DNA of 48,022 nt from CAYQZD01 sp964421875 (GTDB lineage: Bacteria > Electryoneota > Tariuqbacteria > Tariuqbacterales > Tariuqbacteraceae): contig CAYQZD010000012.1 in NCBI GenBank assembly GCA_964421875.1, forward strand, positions 1 to 48,022, written 5' to 3'. The translations under genes and the position numbers were made by a program. Below are positions 34,369-43,188 of this stretch, in pieces; position 1 is the stretch's first letter; each line of letters begins with the position of its first letter. The notes beneath the pieces were generated by a model, which had not been told where the DNA came from, made no database searches, and saw only the letters and a list, made by a program, of their open reading frames with translations.

Positions 34369-35415
34369 ATGAAGAAGGCCTTAATTTTAATTTTGGCCCT
34401 CGCGCTGCTCTGCGGAACCGCCCTCGCCCAGAGTTTCGAGGATGACTTGAAGAAACTGGCGGAGGAGAACGCCAAGATGTATATGGAGCCCTTCTCCACT
34501 GCGTTCGGTTCCACTATGAACGCCGGTCTTTATCACACCGCCAAACCGCACAAGCTGCTGGGATTCGACATCAGCATCAAAGCAATGATGGCGATGGTGC
34601 CTGACGATGGGAAGAGCTTTACTTTCCAGATGCCCCAGGAAATTCCGCTTGACGCCGCCAGTATTCCGGGGCTGAGTTCGGATATCACCCTCAACGCCAA
34701 CAACATCTACAATCCCTTCGACCTGGAAACCCCCACCGTTTTCGGGGAAGACACACTGCGCGATTTTCAAGCCGAATTTCTCTTACTTAAACAGGAAATA
34801 GCTGCGCAGCTTGGTGTTCCCGTGAGTTCGGTTTCGGACGCTCTGGTGAATGAGGTGCTGCCCTATACTCGAATTGTGCTGCCGCCCGGAGTAAATCTGG
34901 ACTACCTGCCGCTGCCGTTGGCTCAGGTAAGCGTGGGACTTCCGAGGCAGACCGAGGTTCTGCTGCGCCTGATTCCCAAGACCGAAATTCATGAGGATGT
35001 CGGAGAACTTTCCCTGCTTGGCATCGGAGTCAAACACTCGGTGAGCCAGTATTTCCCGATGTTCCCCGTAGATGTCGCCGCCCAGTTTGCCTATCAGAAG
35101 CTGGAGGTGGGAGACATCGTCACCTCGACTCACACTTGCTTCAGCCTTATCGCCAGCAAGAAGTTTTTCATTATCACGCCTTATGTCGGGTTGGGAATGG
35201 AGAGTTCCAACATTGAAATCGATTATACAATCGAATACCCGGAAAATCCCAGTTTGGACGGCACAGAAGTAAAATTCGATTTGGAGGGTGACAACGGTTT
35301 CCGCGCTCGGGCGGGATTCTCCCTCACCTTTTTCCCATTGTTGAAACTGACCGCCGATTATGGAATCGGCAACTACAATGTGGCCACCTTAGGTCTGTCG
35401 CTTTCACTCAGGTAG
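34369..35415 (+). CDS. Outer-membrane beta-barrel-type protein, DUF6588-like
   Basis: A 348-residue secreted protein. ATG at 34369 is chosen: AGGAGG is just upstream and a clean signal peptide follows (MKKALILILALALLCG, then TALAQS). The mature protein has alternating strands typical of an outer-membrane barrel; the end (GFRARAGFSLTFFPLL, then TADYGIGNYNVATL) is strand-rich. The overall pattern (LPLPLAQVSVGLP, then TEVLLRLIPKTEI, then LLGIGVKHSVSQYFP) matches what is known of DUF6588 proteins of FCB bacteria. No function is established. A strong hairpin follows the stop codon. Confidence 0.75.
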   Translation: MKKALILILALALLCGTALAQSFEDDLKKLAEENAKMYMEPFSTAFGSTMNAGLYHTAKPHKLLGFDISIKAMMAMVPDDGKSFTFQMPQEIPLDAASIPGLSSDITLNANNIYNPFDLETPTVFGEDTLRDFQAEFLLLKQEIAAQLGVPVSSVSDALVNEVLPYTRIVLPPGVNLDYLPLPLAQVSVGLPRQTEVLLRLIPKTEIHEDVGELSLLGIGVKHSVSQYFPMFPVDVAAQFAYQKLEVGDIVTSTHTCFSLIASKKFFIITPYVGLGMESSNIEIDYTIEYPENPSLDGTEVKFDLEGDNGFRARAGFSLTFFPLLKLTADYGIGNYNVATLGLSLSLR

Positions 35416-35426
35416 CTTAATCACGC

Positions 35427-35453
35427 ACCGCCCCGGGTTAATCCCGGGGCGGT
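35427..35453 (+). terminator. Strong GC hairpin after DUF6588-like gene
   Basis: ACCGCCCCGGG pairs perfectly with CCCGGGGCGGT around a short TTAAT loop, 12 bases after the stop codon. The following sequence is only moderately T-rich, so it is an imperfect intrinsic terminator. Confidence 0.65.
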
Positions 35454-35592
35454 ATGATTTGATTGTAGCGGTTTTTGATCGTCCATCGACTTTTCCTGTA
35501 TTTCCGGCAGACACAGACTGTCTGGAAAGAGGGAAAAACGAAGAAAATTAGGTTTACCGAATATTGTATTATATTGGTAATTAATGATTTCT

Positions 35593-35617
35593 GGATTCCC
35601 GCTTTCGCGGGAATGAC
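35593..35617 (-). repeat. 25-bp palindromic unit identical to 71-95 (reverse orientation)
   Basis: GGATTCCCGC...GGGAATGAC is the exact reverse complement of the unit at 71-95, 35 kb away. Flanking arms of the outer family are present on both sides but decayed. Confidence 0.85.
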
Positions 35618-35756
35618 AAATTAGGGGGCATTCTCGGACAAACTGTATCAGTCGAAACCATATTTTAATGTGAACGATGGACGTAATCCGTTCACAACCA
35701 CTGAATTCGAAAACAAATCAGTCTATATATAAATTGACATTCTAAGGTATTACTAA

Positions 35757-36923
35757 ATGAAAATTCACGAATACCAGGGTAAAGAAATACTAAAAAAATT
35801 TGGGGTAACCGTCCCTCAGGGCGGAGTGGCTTTCACCGTCGATGAAGCAATCGAAGTAGCTGAGAGCCTTCCCGGCTATCCGGTAGTGGTCAAGGCTCAA
35901 ATCCACGCCGGTGGACGCGGCAAAGGCGGCGGCGTGAAGCTGGCTAACTCAAAGGACGAAGTCCGAGAAATCGCGGGGAAAATACTGGGTATGAACCTGG
36001 TCACCCACCAGACCGGTCCCGGCGGCAAGACGGTCAAGCGTCTGCTGGTGGAGCAGGGGGTGGACATTGCGAGGGAGCTTTACGCCGGAATCGTGCTCGA
36101 CCGGGCGGTGTCGATGGACACCTTTATGGTCTCCACCGAAGGGGGGATGGAAATCGAAAAGGTTGCGGCTGAAACCCCGGAGAAAATTTTCAAGGCGGCA
36201 ATCGATCCGGGCGCGGGGCTTCAGGCCTTCCAATTGCGGCAGATGTGCTGGGCGCTGGGACTTTCGGGCGACCAGTTTAAAAACGGGATGAAGTTCCTGG
36301 CCGCGCTTTACCAGGCTTACACAGCGAGCGACTCATCGCTGGCGGAGATCAATCCTCTGGTGGTAACCAAATCGGGGGAAGTGATGGCGCTGGACGCGAA
36401 ACTCAATTTCGACGACAACGCCCTTTACCGCCACAAAGATGTGGTGGAGATGCGGGATTTGGACGAGGAGGAGCCTTCGGAAATCGAAGCCTCGAAGTAT
36501 AACCTGAACTACATCAAGCTGGACGGGAATGTGGGATGTATGGTGAACGGCGCGGGGCTGGCGATGTCCACAATGGATATCATTAAGCTGGCGGGGGGGG
36601 AACCGGCGAATTTCCTCGATGTGGGCGGCTCCGCATCTGCTGAAACCGTATCCAACGGTTTCCGTATCATATTATCCGACCCTGCGGTGAAGGCGATACT
36701 CATCAACATTTTCGGTGGGATTGTCCGGTGCGACCGGGTGGCTTCCGGTGTGGTTGAAGCTGCAACCGAGTTGGGTGTGAAAGCGCCCATCGTGGTGCGT
36801 TTGGAAGGCACTAACGCTGAAGAAGCGGCGGATATTCTGAACAATTCGCCGATGAAGTTCGCTGTCGCCACCGGTTTCAAGGAAGCTGCGGAGAAGGTGG
36901 TGGCGGTGTTGGGTGGATGCTGA
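35757..36923 (+). CDS. sucC: Succinyl-CoA ligase (ADP-forming) beta subunit
   Basis: A 388-residue ATP-grasp protein of the exact family length. MKIHEYQGKEILKKFGV is the classic N-terminus. HAGGRGKGGGVKLA is the nucleotide loop, LVEQGVDIARELYAGIVLDR and AEINPLVVT follow, and the C-terminal CoA-ligase domain contains NIFGGIVRCDRVA. It forms succinyl-CoA or makes ATP from it, in the TCA cycle, with SucD. Its partner gene is 2.9 kb downstream rather than adjacent; between them are a HEPN/MNT pair, an envelope protein and a small membrane protein. With the kor genes further on it covers the 2-oxoglutarate-to-succinate step. Confidence 0.96.
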   Translation: MKIHEYQGKEILKKFGVTVPQGGVAFTVDEAIEVAESLPGYPVVVKAQIHAGGRGKGGGVKLANSKDEVREIAGKILGMNLVTHQTGPGGKTVKRLLVEQGVDIARELYAGIVLDRAVSMDTFMVSTEGGMEIEKVAAETPEKIFKAAIDPGAGLQAFQLRQMCWALGLSGDQFKNGMKFLAALYQAYTASDSSLAEINPLVVTKSGEVMALDAKLNFDDNALYRHKDVVEMRDLDEEEPSEIEASKYNLNYIKLDGNVGCMVNGAGLAMSTMDIIKLAGGEPANFLDVGGSASAETVSNGFRIILSDPAVKAILINIFGGIVRCDRVASGVVEAATELGVKAPIVVRLEGTNAEEAADILNNSPMKFAVATGFKEAAEKVVAVLGGC

Positions 36924-36976
36924 ATGCTGAATGATGATTAGAGATTATTCAGAAGTATAGATAACAGGGATTTGCG

Positions 36977-37357
36977 ATGGCTATAGACCCTTCGGAATGG
37001 CTGACTCAGGCGGATTATGACCTCGACACTGCGCAGGATATGCTGGATAAGGGGAGGAATTTCTATGCGGTTTTTATGGCGCATCTTGCGATTGAAAAAG
37101 CGCTGAAGGGACTGTTTTGGTAAAAGCTCAATGAGATTCCGCCCAAAACACACGATTTAGTCTATCTGATAAAGCGTGCAGGAATAAAGCCTCCGGAGGA
37201 TTCTTTCAAGTTTATGGTTCGATTGAATGAAGCGCATTTAATTACCCGCTATCCTGAGGAGTTAAAAACTCTGCAAAGAGAATTTCATGTGAATAAAGTA
37301 AAAGAAATATTGGCTTCGTGCCGGGAAGTTCTAATATGGATAAAAACGCAGTTCTAA
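36977..37357 (+). pseudogene. HEPN-domain protein gene interrupted by one in-frame TAA
   Basis: Reading through a single TAA at codon 49 (37121-37123), the frame encodes 126 residues that form a complete HEPN domain of the COG1895/COG2250 type: SEWLTQADYDLDTAQDML, FYAVFMAHLAIEKALKGLFW, then stop, then KLNEIPPKTHDLVYLIKRAG and a C-terminal helical part. No frameshift is seen, and the 3' end overlaps the MNT gene by 22 bases as in intact HEPN/MNT modules. As written only the first 48 residues would be made. HEPN proteins in these pairs act as RNases or as targets of the MNT partner. Either a recent inactivating mutation or a base error. Confidence 0.82.
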
Positions 37358-37650
37358 AAATACTGGCTGAGTTTAAACAAATCCTGCAGAAAAAAGGAAC
37401 CAGGGTCGATAAAATGATTCTTTTCGGTTCCTATGCAAACGGCGTCCCGCACGAAGGCAGCGATATTGATTTGGTGGTGGTCTCCCCGGATTTTCATAAT
37501 AAAGGTCTTTGGGATAGGATTGAAATTCTCAGCGAAGCGATATATGAAATTTTCGAACCCATCGAAGCTATCCCTATGACTCCCGAAGAATGGGAGAAGG
37601 GCGATTCGATGATAGCGATGATTGCCAAAAAAGGGGAAGTGGTGGGATGA
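37336..37650 (+). CDS. MNT-type nucleotidyltransferase (antitoxin of HEPN/MNT pair)
   Basis: A 104-residue minimal nucleotidyltransferase. The GSX10DXD signature is complete: G31-S32 and D43-x-D45 (GSYANG, then GSDIDLVVVS). ATG at 37336 is preferred over the in-frame GTG at 37318 because the protein then starts at the normal distance from the motif. It overlaps the 3' end of the HEPN frame. In known pairs such as MntA/HepT the MNT protein adds nucleotides to the HEPN toxin and so neutralises it. Here the antitoxin looks intact while the toxin is truncated. Confidence 0.85.
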   Translation: MDKNAVLKILAEFKQILQKKGTRVDKMILFGSYANGVPHEGSDIDLVVVSPDFHNKGLWDRIEILSEAIYEIFEPIEAIPMTPEEWEKGDSMIAMIAKKGEVVG

Positions 37651-37750
37651 AGGATGAATACTGAATGATGAAGAATGAATCACAAGAAAATAGGATTGTG
37701 AAAATATACTTAACTTCAGGCGGATAAACAGTTACAAGAATTTATTTCCG

Positions 37751-38854
37751 ATGTCCCTCAAGCGATATATTTGCGTCAGCGTTTTGATATTTTGTTTTTG
37801 CGCGGTTTCCCCGGTTGATTGTAAGATTGGCAAATATTACTTTTTCCGGCCGGAAAACAGGTTCGGCTCCGATTTATACCTCAATCCCTTCAGCGTCATC
37901 GTCAACGGCAGTTACGATATTCTGCGGAACGGAGCACATGACAAAAATCCCTTCAACCAGGATTACCGCGCGGGATGGGACAATGTTATCGCCAACATTT
38001 CCAGCCCTTTCGGCAATATCAGGAAATACGGGACGCAGAGTTTTCTCAAGCAGGAATGCTATAATTTGTCCCTGGATGTTTCCGAGGCGCAGTTTGTGCC
38101 CAATGTTTCAACCCATTTTATAGGCAACGGGATGTTGTATGCGCTGATGGCGGAATGGTATGATTATCATGGATTTAAATATCCCTACATTTGTTCTTTT
38201 ATAACCACGACAGTTTACCAGGTGAGCAACGAGGTGGTGGAAAACGGTCCCTACCAGGGATTGAATGTGGATCCCATCTCCGACCTGTTGATATTCAATC
38301 CCCTCGGTATCCTGTTCTTCAGCACTAAATTCGGGAAGAAGTTTTTTTCGGATGTCATTCCCCTCTATTACTGGTCACTTCAGCCCATCATCGACATCGA
38401 CACCGGCTGGCTGGAGAACGCGGGTCAGCAGTATGTTATGAAGAAGAAGCTCCCCTTCGGCGAGCGATATTCGGCTTTCCTCTATTGGGGTATCAACGGC
38501 TTGGCGGGATTGACTTACAGCCGCGATGGGGTGAATAACTATTCTATCGGGCTGGGGACAGTCGCCAACCGTTTGCACGAGAAGCGTAAGAACGGCGGAC
38601 GGTTCCTGACTCCTTCGATGGACGGATCGGCGGGTTTTTTCTACGATAGGAACCATTCGCTGCTGTTAGGGGTCATTTTGACCGGTCCCAGAATGTATAA
38701 CGCGCGGGTGAGTGTGTATCCGGGCTTGCTTTCCCGCAGGTGGTTCACGCCGGGGGTTTATCTGGGATTCGGGGAATGGGATAAATTCGTCTGCGGGGTA
38801 ACGCTGCCGTATATTCCGGTGGGATTGGCGTCGAGCGGAGGGCGGGGGAGGTGA
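37751..38854 (+). CDS. Uncharacterised envelope protein with signal peptide
   Basis: A 367-residue protein I do not recognise with confidence. The start MSLKRYICVSVLIFCFCAV, then SPVDC, is a signal peptide, possibly of lipoprotein type (Cys near position 24). The mature part is rich in aromatic residues and Gly/Asn turns (FRPENRFGSDLYLNPFSV, AEWYDYHGFKYPY, NVDPISDLLIFNPLGILFF, SMDGSAGFFYDRNHSLLLG) and shows strand-like alternation, as in outer-membrane barrel or membrane-associated proteins of FCB bacteria. The last residues (SSGGRGR) are not the usual aromatic barrel end. It stands alone between the HEPN/MNT pair and a repeat. Confidence 0.65.
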   Translation: MSLKRYICVSVLIFCFCAVSPVDCKIGKYYFFRPENRFGSDLYLNPFSVIVNGSYDILRNGAHDKNPFNQDYRAGWDNVIANISSPFGNIRKYGTQSFLKQECYNLSLDVSEAQFVPNVSTHFIGNGMLYALMAEWYDYHGFKYPYICSFITTTVYQVSNEVVENGPYQGLNVDPISDLLIFNPLGILFFSTKFGKKFFSDVIPLYYWSLQPIIDIDTGWLENAGQQYVMKKKLPFGERYSAFLYWGINGLAGLTYSRDGVNNYSIGLGTVANRLHEKRKNGGRFLTPSMDGSAGFFYDRNHSLLLGVILTGPRMYNARVSVYPGLLSRRWFTPGVYLGFGEWDKFVCGVTLPYIPVGLASSGGRGR

Positions 38855-38860
38855 AGGATG

Positions 38861-38942
38861 TATATTCACAGCGAATTAAGGTTATTAAGCAGATTACTAT
38901 ACTGTCAAATCCGCTTAATCCGTTTAATCTGCTGTGAATATA
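38861..38942. repeat. 82-base imperfect inverted repeat, TATATTCACAGC ends
   Basis: TATATTCACAGC at 38861-38872 and GCTGTGAATATA at 38931-38942 are perfect terminal arms. The inner arms (ATTAAG...AAGCAGATT and AATCCGCTTAAT) continue the pairing with mismatches to about 35 bases each side. This is a separate family from the GTCATT elements; it starts seven bases after the upstream stop codon. Confidence 0.75.
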
Positions 38943-39105
38943 TCTCTTTTCATATAATTATTCTTGTGTTGTGTTGTCGACTCACCGTAGTCGACAGCAA
39001 CTAATTGATTTATAGGTATATGTCGCAGGGTGCGGAGACCGTGCGCCACGGAAAATGACATCCTTTCAATCAACACAACAGAATCAAATACCGGAGGAGG
39101 CTGTT

Positions 39106-39771
39106 ATGTGCAATGAAAATAAAAGTAGTAAGCCTGAACTTAGCAGAGACGACCAAATTAAACTAGTAGAATACCAAGCGACGCAACAGGCTTGGTTCTA
39201 TTTTGGTGATTATATTTGGAAAGTGGGATCTGTAGTTGTTGCCGGCGTTTTCGTGTTTTGGGGCTTTCTATTGGGAATAGAGCCGACCGATTCAGCGGAT
39301 GAATTGCCAGGTATCTTGATTGCATGCGGAGCTATCATTCTGTTTCTGCTGATTTGGTTCCTCTATACCCTGAGAAACAACCTGATTTCCCAACATAAGC
39401 AGCTTCGAATGTGGGAGCTTGAGGCTGAATTGGGTATGAAACAACATTTGGCGCTGTTCATCAGAAACGAATTAGAAAATTACGAATTGATTAAAGAAGA
39501 ATACGATTACGGAGATTTAATAAAAACTTCAGGGTATTATCTGAATTTGTTCACTTGCGCGATACTTTCTATGGGAGGCCCTGTTATTATTATACTGAAA
39601 TATAATCGATTAAATATACCTGCACTGACAATGGCGGCGGCGGTGATACTGTTCATTGTTATTTCCTCATATTATTACAGAAAAAAGAAAAGTGAGATAG
39701 GTTCGAAATCAAAAGTAAGAATAATTTCACTTTTAGAGAAAAATAACATTATTCAAAAGACACATAAGTAA
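39106..39771 (+). CDS. Small uncharacterised membrane protein
   Basis: A 221-residue protein without recognised family. ATG at 39106 is chosen for the GGAGGAGG just upstream; an in-frame ATG at 39055 would add 17 residues. Two N-terminal-half hydrophobic segments (VGSVVVAGVFVFWGFLL and LIACGAIILFLLIWFLYTL) and two near the end (LFTCAILSMGGPVIIIL and IPALTMAAAVILFIVIS) flank a charged, probably coiled-coil middle (KQLRMWELEAELGM, then ELENYELIKEEYDY). The C-terminus is basic. The layout resembles membrane proteins accompanying defence genes, but there is no direct evidence. More AT-rich than sucC and sucD on either side. Confidence 0.7.
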   Translation: MCNENKSSKPELSRDDQIKLVEYQATQQAWFYFGDYIWKVGSVVVAGVFVFWGFLLGIEPTDSADELPGILIACGAIILFLLIWFLYTLRNNLISQHKQLRMWELEAELGMKQHLALFIRNELENYELIKEEYDYGDLIKTSGYYLNLFTCAILSMGGPVIIILKYNRLNIPALTMAAAVILFIVISSYYYRKKKSEIGSKSKVRIISLLEKNNIIQKTHK

Positions 39772-39840
39772 TTTAATTGTTTAATGTAAAACCGATTCGA
39801 AAATTAATCATTCATCATTCATAAATTTATAATTTTAAAT

Positions 39841-40710
39841 ATGTCCATACTTGTATCCGAACAAACGCGCGTGGTGGTGCAGGGAATCACCGGCGGCGAA
39901 GGCTCCTTCCACGCGGAAAAAATGATCGAATACGGCACCAAAGTGGTCGCCGGAGTCACCCCCGGCAAGGGTGGAACCACCCACCTGAACCTCCCGGTGT
40001 TCAACACTGTCAGAGACGCGGTAAACGAGACCGGCGCCAACACCAGTATCGTCTTCGTCCCGCCCCCCTTCGCAGCGGACGCGGTGATGGAAGCGGCGGA
40101 AGCCGGAATCGGTTTGGTGGTGTGCATCACCGAAGGCATCCCCACCCGCGATATGGTAACCGTCAAACATTACCTGAAAGGGAAATCCACTCGCCTGGTG
40201 GGGCCCAACTGCCCCGGCGTGATTTCCCCCGGTAAGGCGAAAGTGGGGATAATGCCCGGCTTCATTCACATTCCGGGCGGCGTAGGATTGATTTCCCGCT
40301 CCGGGACCCTCACTTATGAAGCGGTCAAGCAGCTCACCGACCACGGTTTGGGCCAGTCCACCTGCATCGGTATCGGCGGCGACCCGGTCATCGGCTCTAC
40401 CTTCTTAGATTTGCTTAAACTGTTCAAGGAAGATACTGGCACCGACGGCGTGGTCTTGATAGGGGAAATCGGCGGCGGCGCGGAAGAAGAAGCTGCGGAA
40501 TTCATCAAGAACGGCTTCGGCAAGCCGGTGGTGGCATTCATCGCCGGAGCCACCGCTCCTCCGGGACGGCGGATGGGTCACGCCGGAGCCATCATCGCCG
40601 GAGGTAAAGGCACCGCTGCGGAGAAGAAAGCCGCTTTGCGCGCGGTGGGCGTGGTGGTTTCCGACAGCCCCGCGGAAATAGGCGTTAAGATGGCGGAGGC
40701 GCTGGGGTAG
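39841..40710 (+). CDS. sucD: Succinyl-CoA ligase alpha subunit
   Basis: A 289-residue protein of normal length. The CoA-binding N-terminus is VVVQGITGGEGSFHAEKM, VGPNCPGVISPGKAKVGIMP is conserved, and the phosphohistidine region is APPGRRMGHAGAIIAGG near residue 240. It pairs with SucC. The start has no clear Shine-Dalgarno sequence (AT-rich leader). The separation from sucC by three intact genes and one broken gene suggests insertion into an ancestral sucCD pair. Confidence 0.96.
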   Translation: MSILVSEQTRVVVQGITGGEGSFHAEKMIEYGTKVVAGVTPGKGGTTHLNLPVFNTVRDAVNETGANTSIVFVPPPFAADAVMEAAEAGIGLVVCITEGIPTRDMVTVKHYLKGKSTRLVGPNCPGVISPGKAKVGIMPGFIHIPGGVGLISRSGTLTYEAVKQLTDHGLGQSTCIGIGGDPVIGSTFLDLLKLFKEDTGTDGVVLIGEIGGGAEEEAAEFIKNGFGKPVVAFIAGATAPPGRRMGHAGAIIAGGKGTAAEKKAALRAVGVVVSDSPAEIGVKMAEALG

Positions 40711-40884
40711 GCGGCAGGCGGCGGCCGGCAGTCTGTAGTCGGTTTTCGGTTATCGGTATTCGGTATTCGGATGGCACACTTCCGGGCACTTTTTCAGAGG
40801 TGGCAGAGTTTAAATATGAGAAATCAATCCAGGGAATAAAAAAGATTGTACAATATATTTTCTCACTATTAGCAAGGAAATATA

Positions 40885-42252
40885 ATGGAATCCCTGAAGC
40901 TGGGGATACCCGGCTCAGAAATCACTAAGCGAAGACTGAATGTCATAAGGTCTCCCAAGCGAAATGGTTCGTGTGATTTGGATTCTATTCCATATCTCAA
41001 CGAGTTAGGAATAGACATTGTAGAAGAGCGTCAACCTATACAGTTTACATCTAATATCACCGAACATATTCACAGGTGGGCGCCTTATGTTCAAGGATTC
41101 TCCGCGGCTTTCGTCCAATCTGTTTTTAATAAGTACATAGACGAATATGATTCACCAAAGATTCTTGATCCATTCGCTGGATGTGGCACAGTTTTAGTTG
41201 AAGCAAAACTCAACGGCTATGAGTCATTTGGAACGGAATTGAATCCACTGTTGCAGTTTTTAGCTGATATAAAACTAAATAGTTGGGATGTTTCGCCAAA
41301 TCACTTGTTAAAAGTCTATTACGAACTCCCAAAAGATAGACATTCGCCAGCCCCGGAATTTCTAAAATCTCGTTCTCATTTTAAAGAAAAAATATTGAAA
41401 AATCTAGAGGTAATCAAAGGTAGTATTGACGCTTTCAAACCAAAAACGACAAAACAGAAAAAAGTAAGAGACCTATTACTATTAGCGTTTTCTTCAATAC
41501 TAATTGACTGCAGCAATATGAAGAGAACTCCGTGTTTAGGCTATTGGAAAAAAAAGGTTTTGTATGATGAAATGCCTTTTTCGCTGTTTGATAAAAAAAT
41601 TCGAGAGATAGCAGCGGACCTTACTAAAATTCAATCGCAATTTAGTGATTTCTTGAACGTAAATAGCAGTGTTGTTTTAGCGGACGCGATGAAGTTTAAG
41701 CATGATGTTAAATTCGACCTAGTAATAACTTCACCACCATATATGAATGGATTAGATTATGTGATTAATTACAAAATTGAGATGGGATGGCTGGATTTTG
41801 CCAAAGAACAAACTGATTTAAAGAAGATTAAAGACAGCATGGTGGTCTGCGATAATGTTTCCAAAGGTCTTATAAGTAAATTCTCGCAGGATAAGTCGGT
41901 TTATGCAAATTCATGGTTGGAAGAAATAAAGCATAATATTAAAAAAAACATAAAACTAAGAGGCGGCTATAGAAGACAGGATATGCCAAATATTGTGCAT
42001 AAGTATTTTAATGATATGTATAAGGTGATGAAAAATGTTGTTCTTTCAATGAACCGTAATGGCAGATTTATTCTTGTTGTTGGAGACAGCCTCATTGCGG
42101 ATGTATATGTCCCTACAGACCTGATAATTGGTAAAATCGGAAAAGATTTGGGATTGAGTATTGAAAGCGTTGAAAAAGCGCGCAATAGGCGCTCAGGTCA
42201 GATTAGGAGTTACAAATTGCGAGAGTCTATTATAACCTTGAGAAAGGAATAA
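40885..42252 (+). CDS. DNA methyltransferase (modification subunit, GIY-YIG restriction-modification pair)
   Basis: A 455-residue DNA methyltransferase. SAM motif I is ILDPFAGCGT (DPFAGCGT 95-102), followed by FGTELNP, and the catalytic motif is TSPPY (282-286), which points to N4-cytosine or N6-adenine methylation. Motif I comes before motif IV, unlike the beta order usual for SPPY enzymes. The gene is far more AT-rich than sucD before it and korA/korB after it, with many AAA and ATA codons, a sign of transfer. AAGGAAA lies upstream of the ATG. One base separates its stop from the next start, so the pair is one transcript. The target sequence cannot be read from the protein. Confidence 0.88.
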   Translation: MESLKLGIPGSEITKRRLNVIRSPKRNGSCDLDSIPYLNELGIDIVEERQPIQFTSNITEHIHRWAPYVQGFSAAFVQSVFNKYIDEYDSPKILDPFAGCGTVLVEAKLNGYESFGTELNPLLQFLADIKLNSWDVSPNHLLKVYYELPKDRHSPAPEFLKSRSHFKEKILKNLEVIKGSIDAFKPKTTKQKKVRDLLLLAFSSILIDCSNMKRTPCLGYWKKKVLYDEMPFSLFDKKIREIAADLTKIQSQFSDFLNVNSSVVLADAMKFKHDVKFDLVITSPPYMNGLDYVINYKIEMGWLDFAKEQTDLKKIKDSMVVCDNVSKGLISKFSQDKSVYANSWLEEIKHNIKKNIKLRGGYRRQDMPNIVHKYFNDMYKVMKNVVLSMNRNGRFILVVGDSLIADVYVPTDLIIGKIGKDLGLSIESVEKARNRRSGQIRSYKLRESIITLRKE

Positions 42253-42253
42253 T

Positions 42254-43165
42254 ATGAACAACAACAATGATATAGGTTACCAAGAGGATCCTAAAAACAG
42301 CAATGGAATAAAAAGAGCAAGAACAAGAAAACAGGTTCGCTCGTGGGTAATACCCCGCGCAAAAAAGGCATTGGAAATCTTTAATGACGAACTGGGAAAG
42401 ATTGAATTCCCAAGTATATACATTCTATTTGAAGGGAAAAGGAAGGTCTATATCGGTGAGGCAAAAAACATATATAATAGAATAAAAACCCATATCAATA
42501 ATCCAGAGGATAAAATAAAGAGCTGGGATAAAGCGCTAATAATTAACGATGGAAGACCTGCAACTCAATCTGATTTCAACGATTCTGTGATACGAAAATC
42601 TCTTGAATACTATCTGATTGTCTTATTTAAATCTAATAAATATAATGTAGTTGCTCAAGGCGAAAGACAACAGTTAAATTCACTTCAAAAATATCATGTT
42701 GATTCACTGAAAGAGGAACTGAACATTTTCCTAATGAAGATGAATATAATTTCAAAGCTAATTGAGAAAAAGGGTCAAGAGGAAATTTATAGCGATGAAT
42801 TAATAAGAATAATCAAAAAATCCGGAATGATAATCAACAAATGGAGTGTGAAGGAAGCTATTATAGATAAAAACAAGGTTTTTATCAGACCAGGAAGTAA
42901 AAAGCCAAAAGGATGGCAAATTACTTCTAGAGGACGCAAACCCGGTAGTTTTGTTGATTCTTTGCAAAAAGGTGAGGGATTTTTATTATTTTCAAGGGGT
43001 GATGTATACTTGATTCCGCTTTCAGAAGTACAAAAGGTTATCGTTGATGAAAAAACCTACGGTCATGATACTATTGATATTTTTCTTGAATTCACTGAAG
43101 ACAAAGTACTTCTTAAGTATAAAGACCAATCCATAAACATAGTTGATTTCAGACTATCAAACTAA
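42254..43165 (+). CDS. GIY-YIG-type restriction endonuclease (putative)
   Basis: A 303-residue protein. Residues about 50-125 carry a GIY-YIG nuclease pattern: FPSIYILFEGKRKVYIGEAK (54-56 SIY; 66-68 YIG), then NIYNRIKTH with R76, and a downstream RKSLEYYLIVLF with E118 as the likely metal ligand. The remaining about 180 residues are not recognised; the region KPKGWQITSRGRKPGSF may bind DNA. GIY-YIG nucleases occur in type II systems such as Eco29kI and Hpy188I. One base after a DNA methyltransferase, a restriction role is the best inference. It shares the methyltransferase's AT-rich composition. Confidence 0.78.
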   Translation: MNNNNDIGYQEDPKNSNGIKRARTRKQVRSWVIPRAKKALEIFNDELGKIEFPSIYILFEGKRKVYIGEAKNIYNRIKTHINNPEDKIKSWDKALIINDGRPATQSDFNDSVIRKSLEYYLIVLFKSNKYNVVAQGERQQLNSLQKYHVDSLKEELNIFLMKMNIISKLIEKKGQEEIYSDELIRIIKKSGMIINKWSVKEAIIDKNKVFIRPGSKKPKGWQITSRGRKPGSFVDSLQKGEGFLLFSRGDVYLIPLSEVQKVIVDEKTYGHDTIDIFLEFTEDKVLLKYKDQSINIVDFRLSN

Positions 43166-43188
43166 TAAAAATATTGAGTTACAATATT

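Larger units (their letters stand above)
35416..35756. other. Intergenic region with terminator hairpin and repeat copies
   Basis: A 341-base gap. It holds the terminator (35427-35453), outer-arm-like sequence near 35505-35530 (GGCAGACACAGACTGTCTGG), the 25-bp palindromic unit at 35593-35617, a second arm near 35629-35641 (TTCTCGGACAAACTG), and the leader of sucC. No coding signal. Confidence 0.65.
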
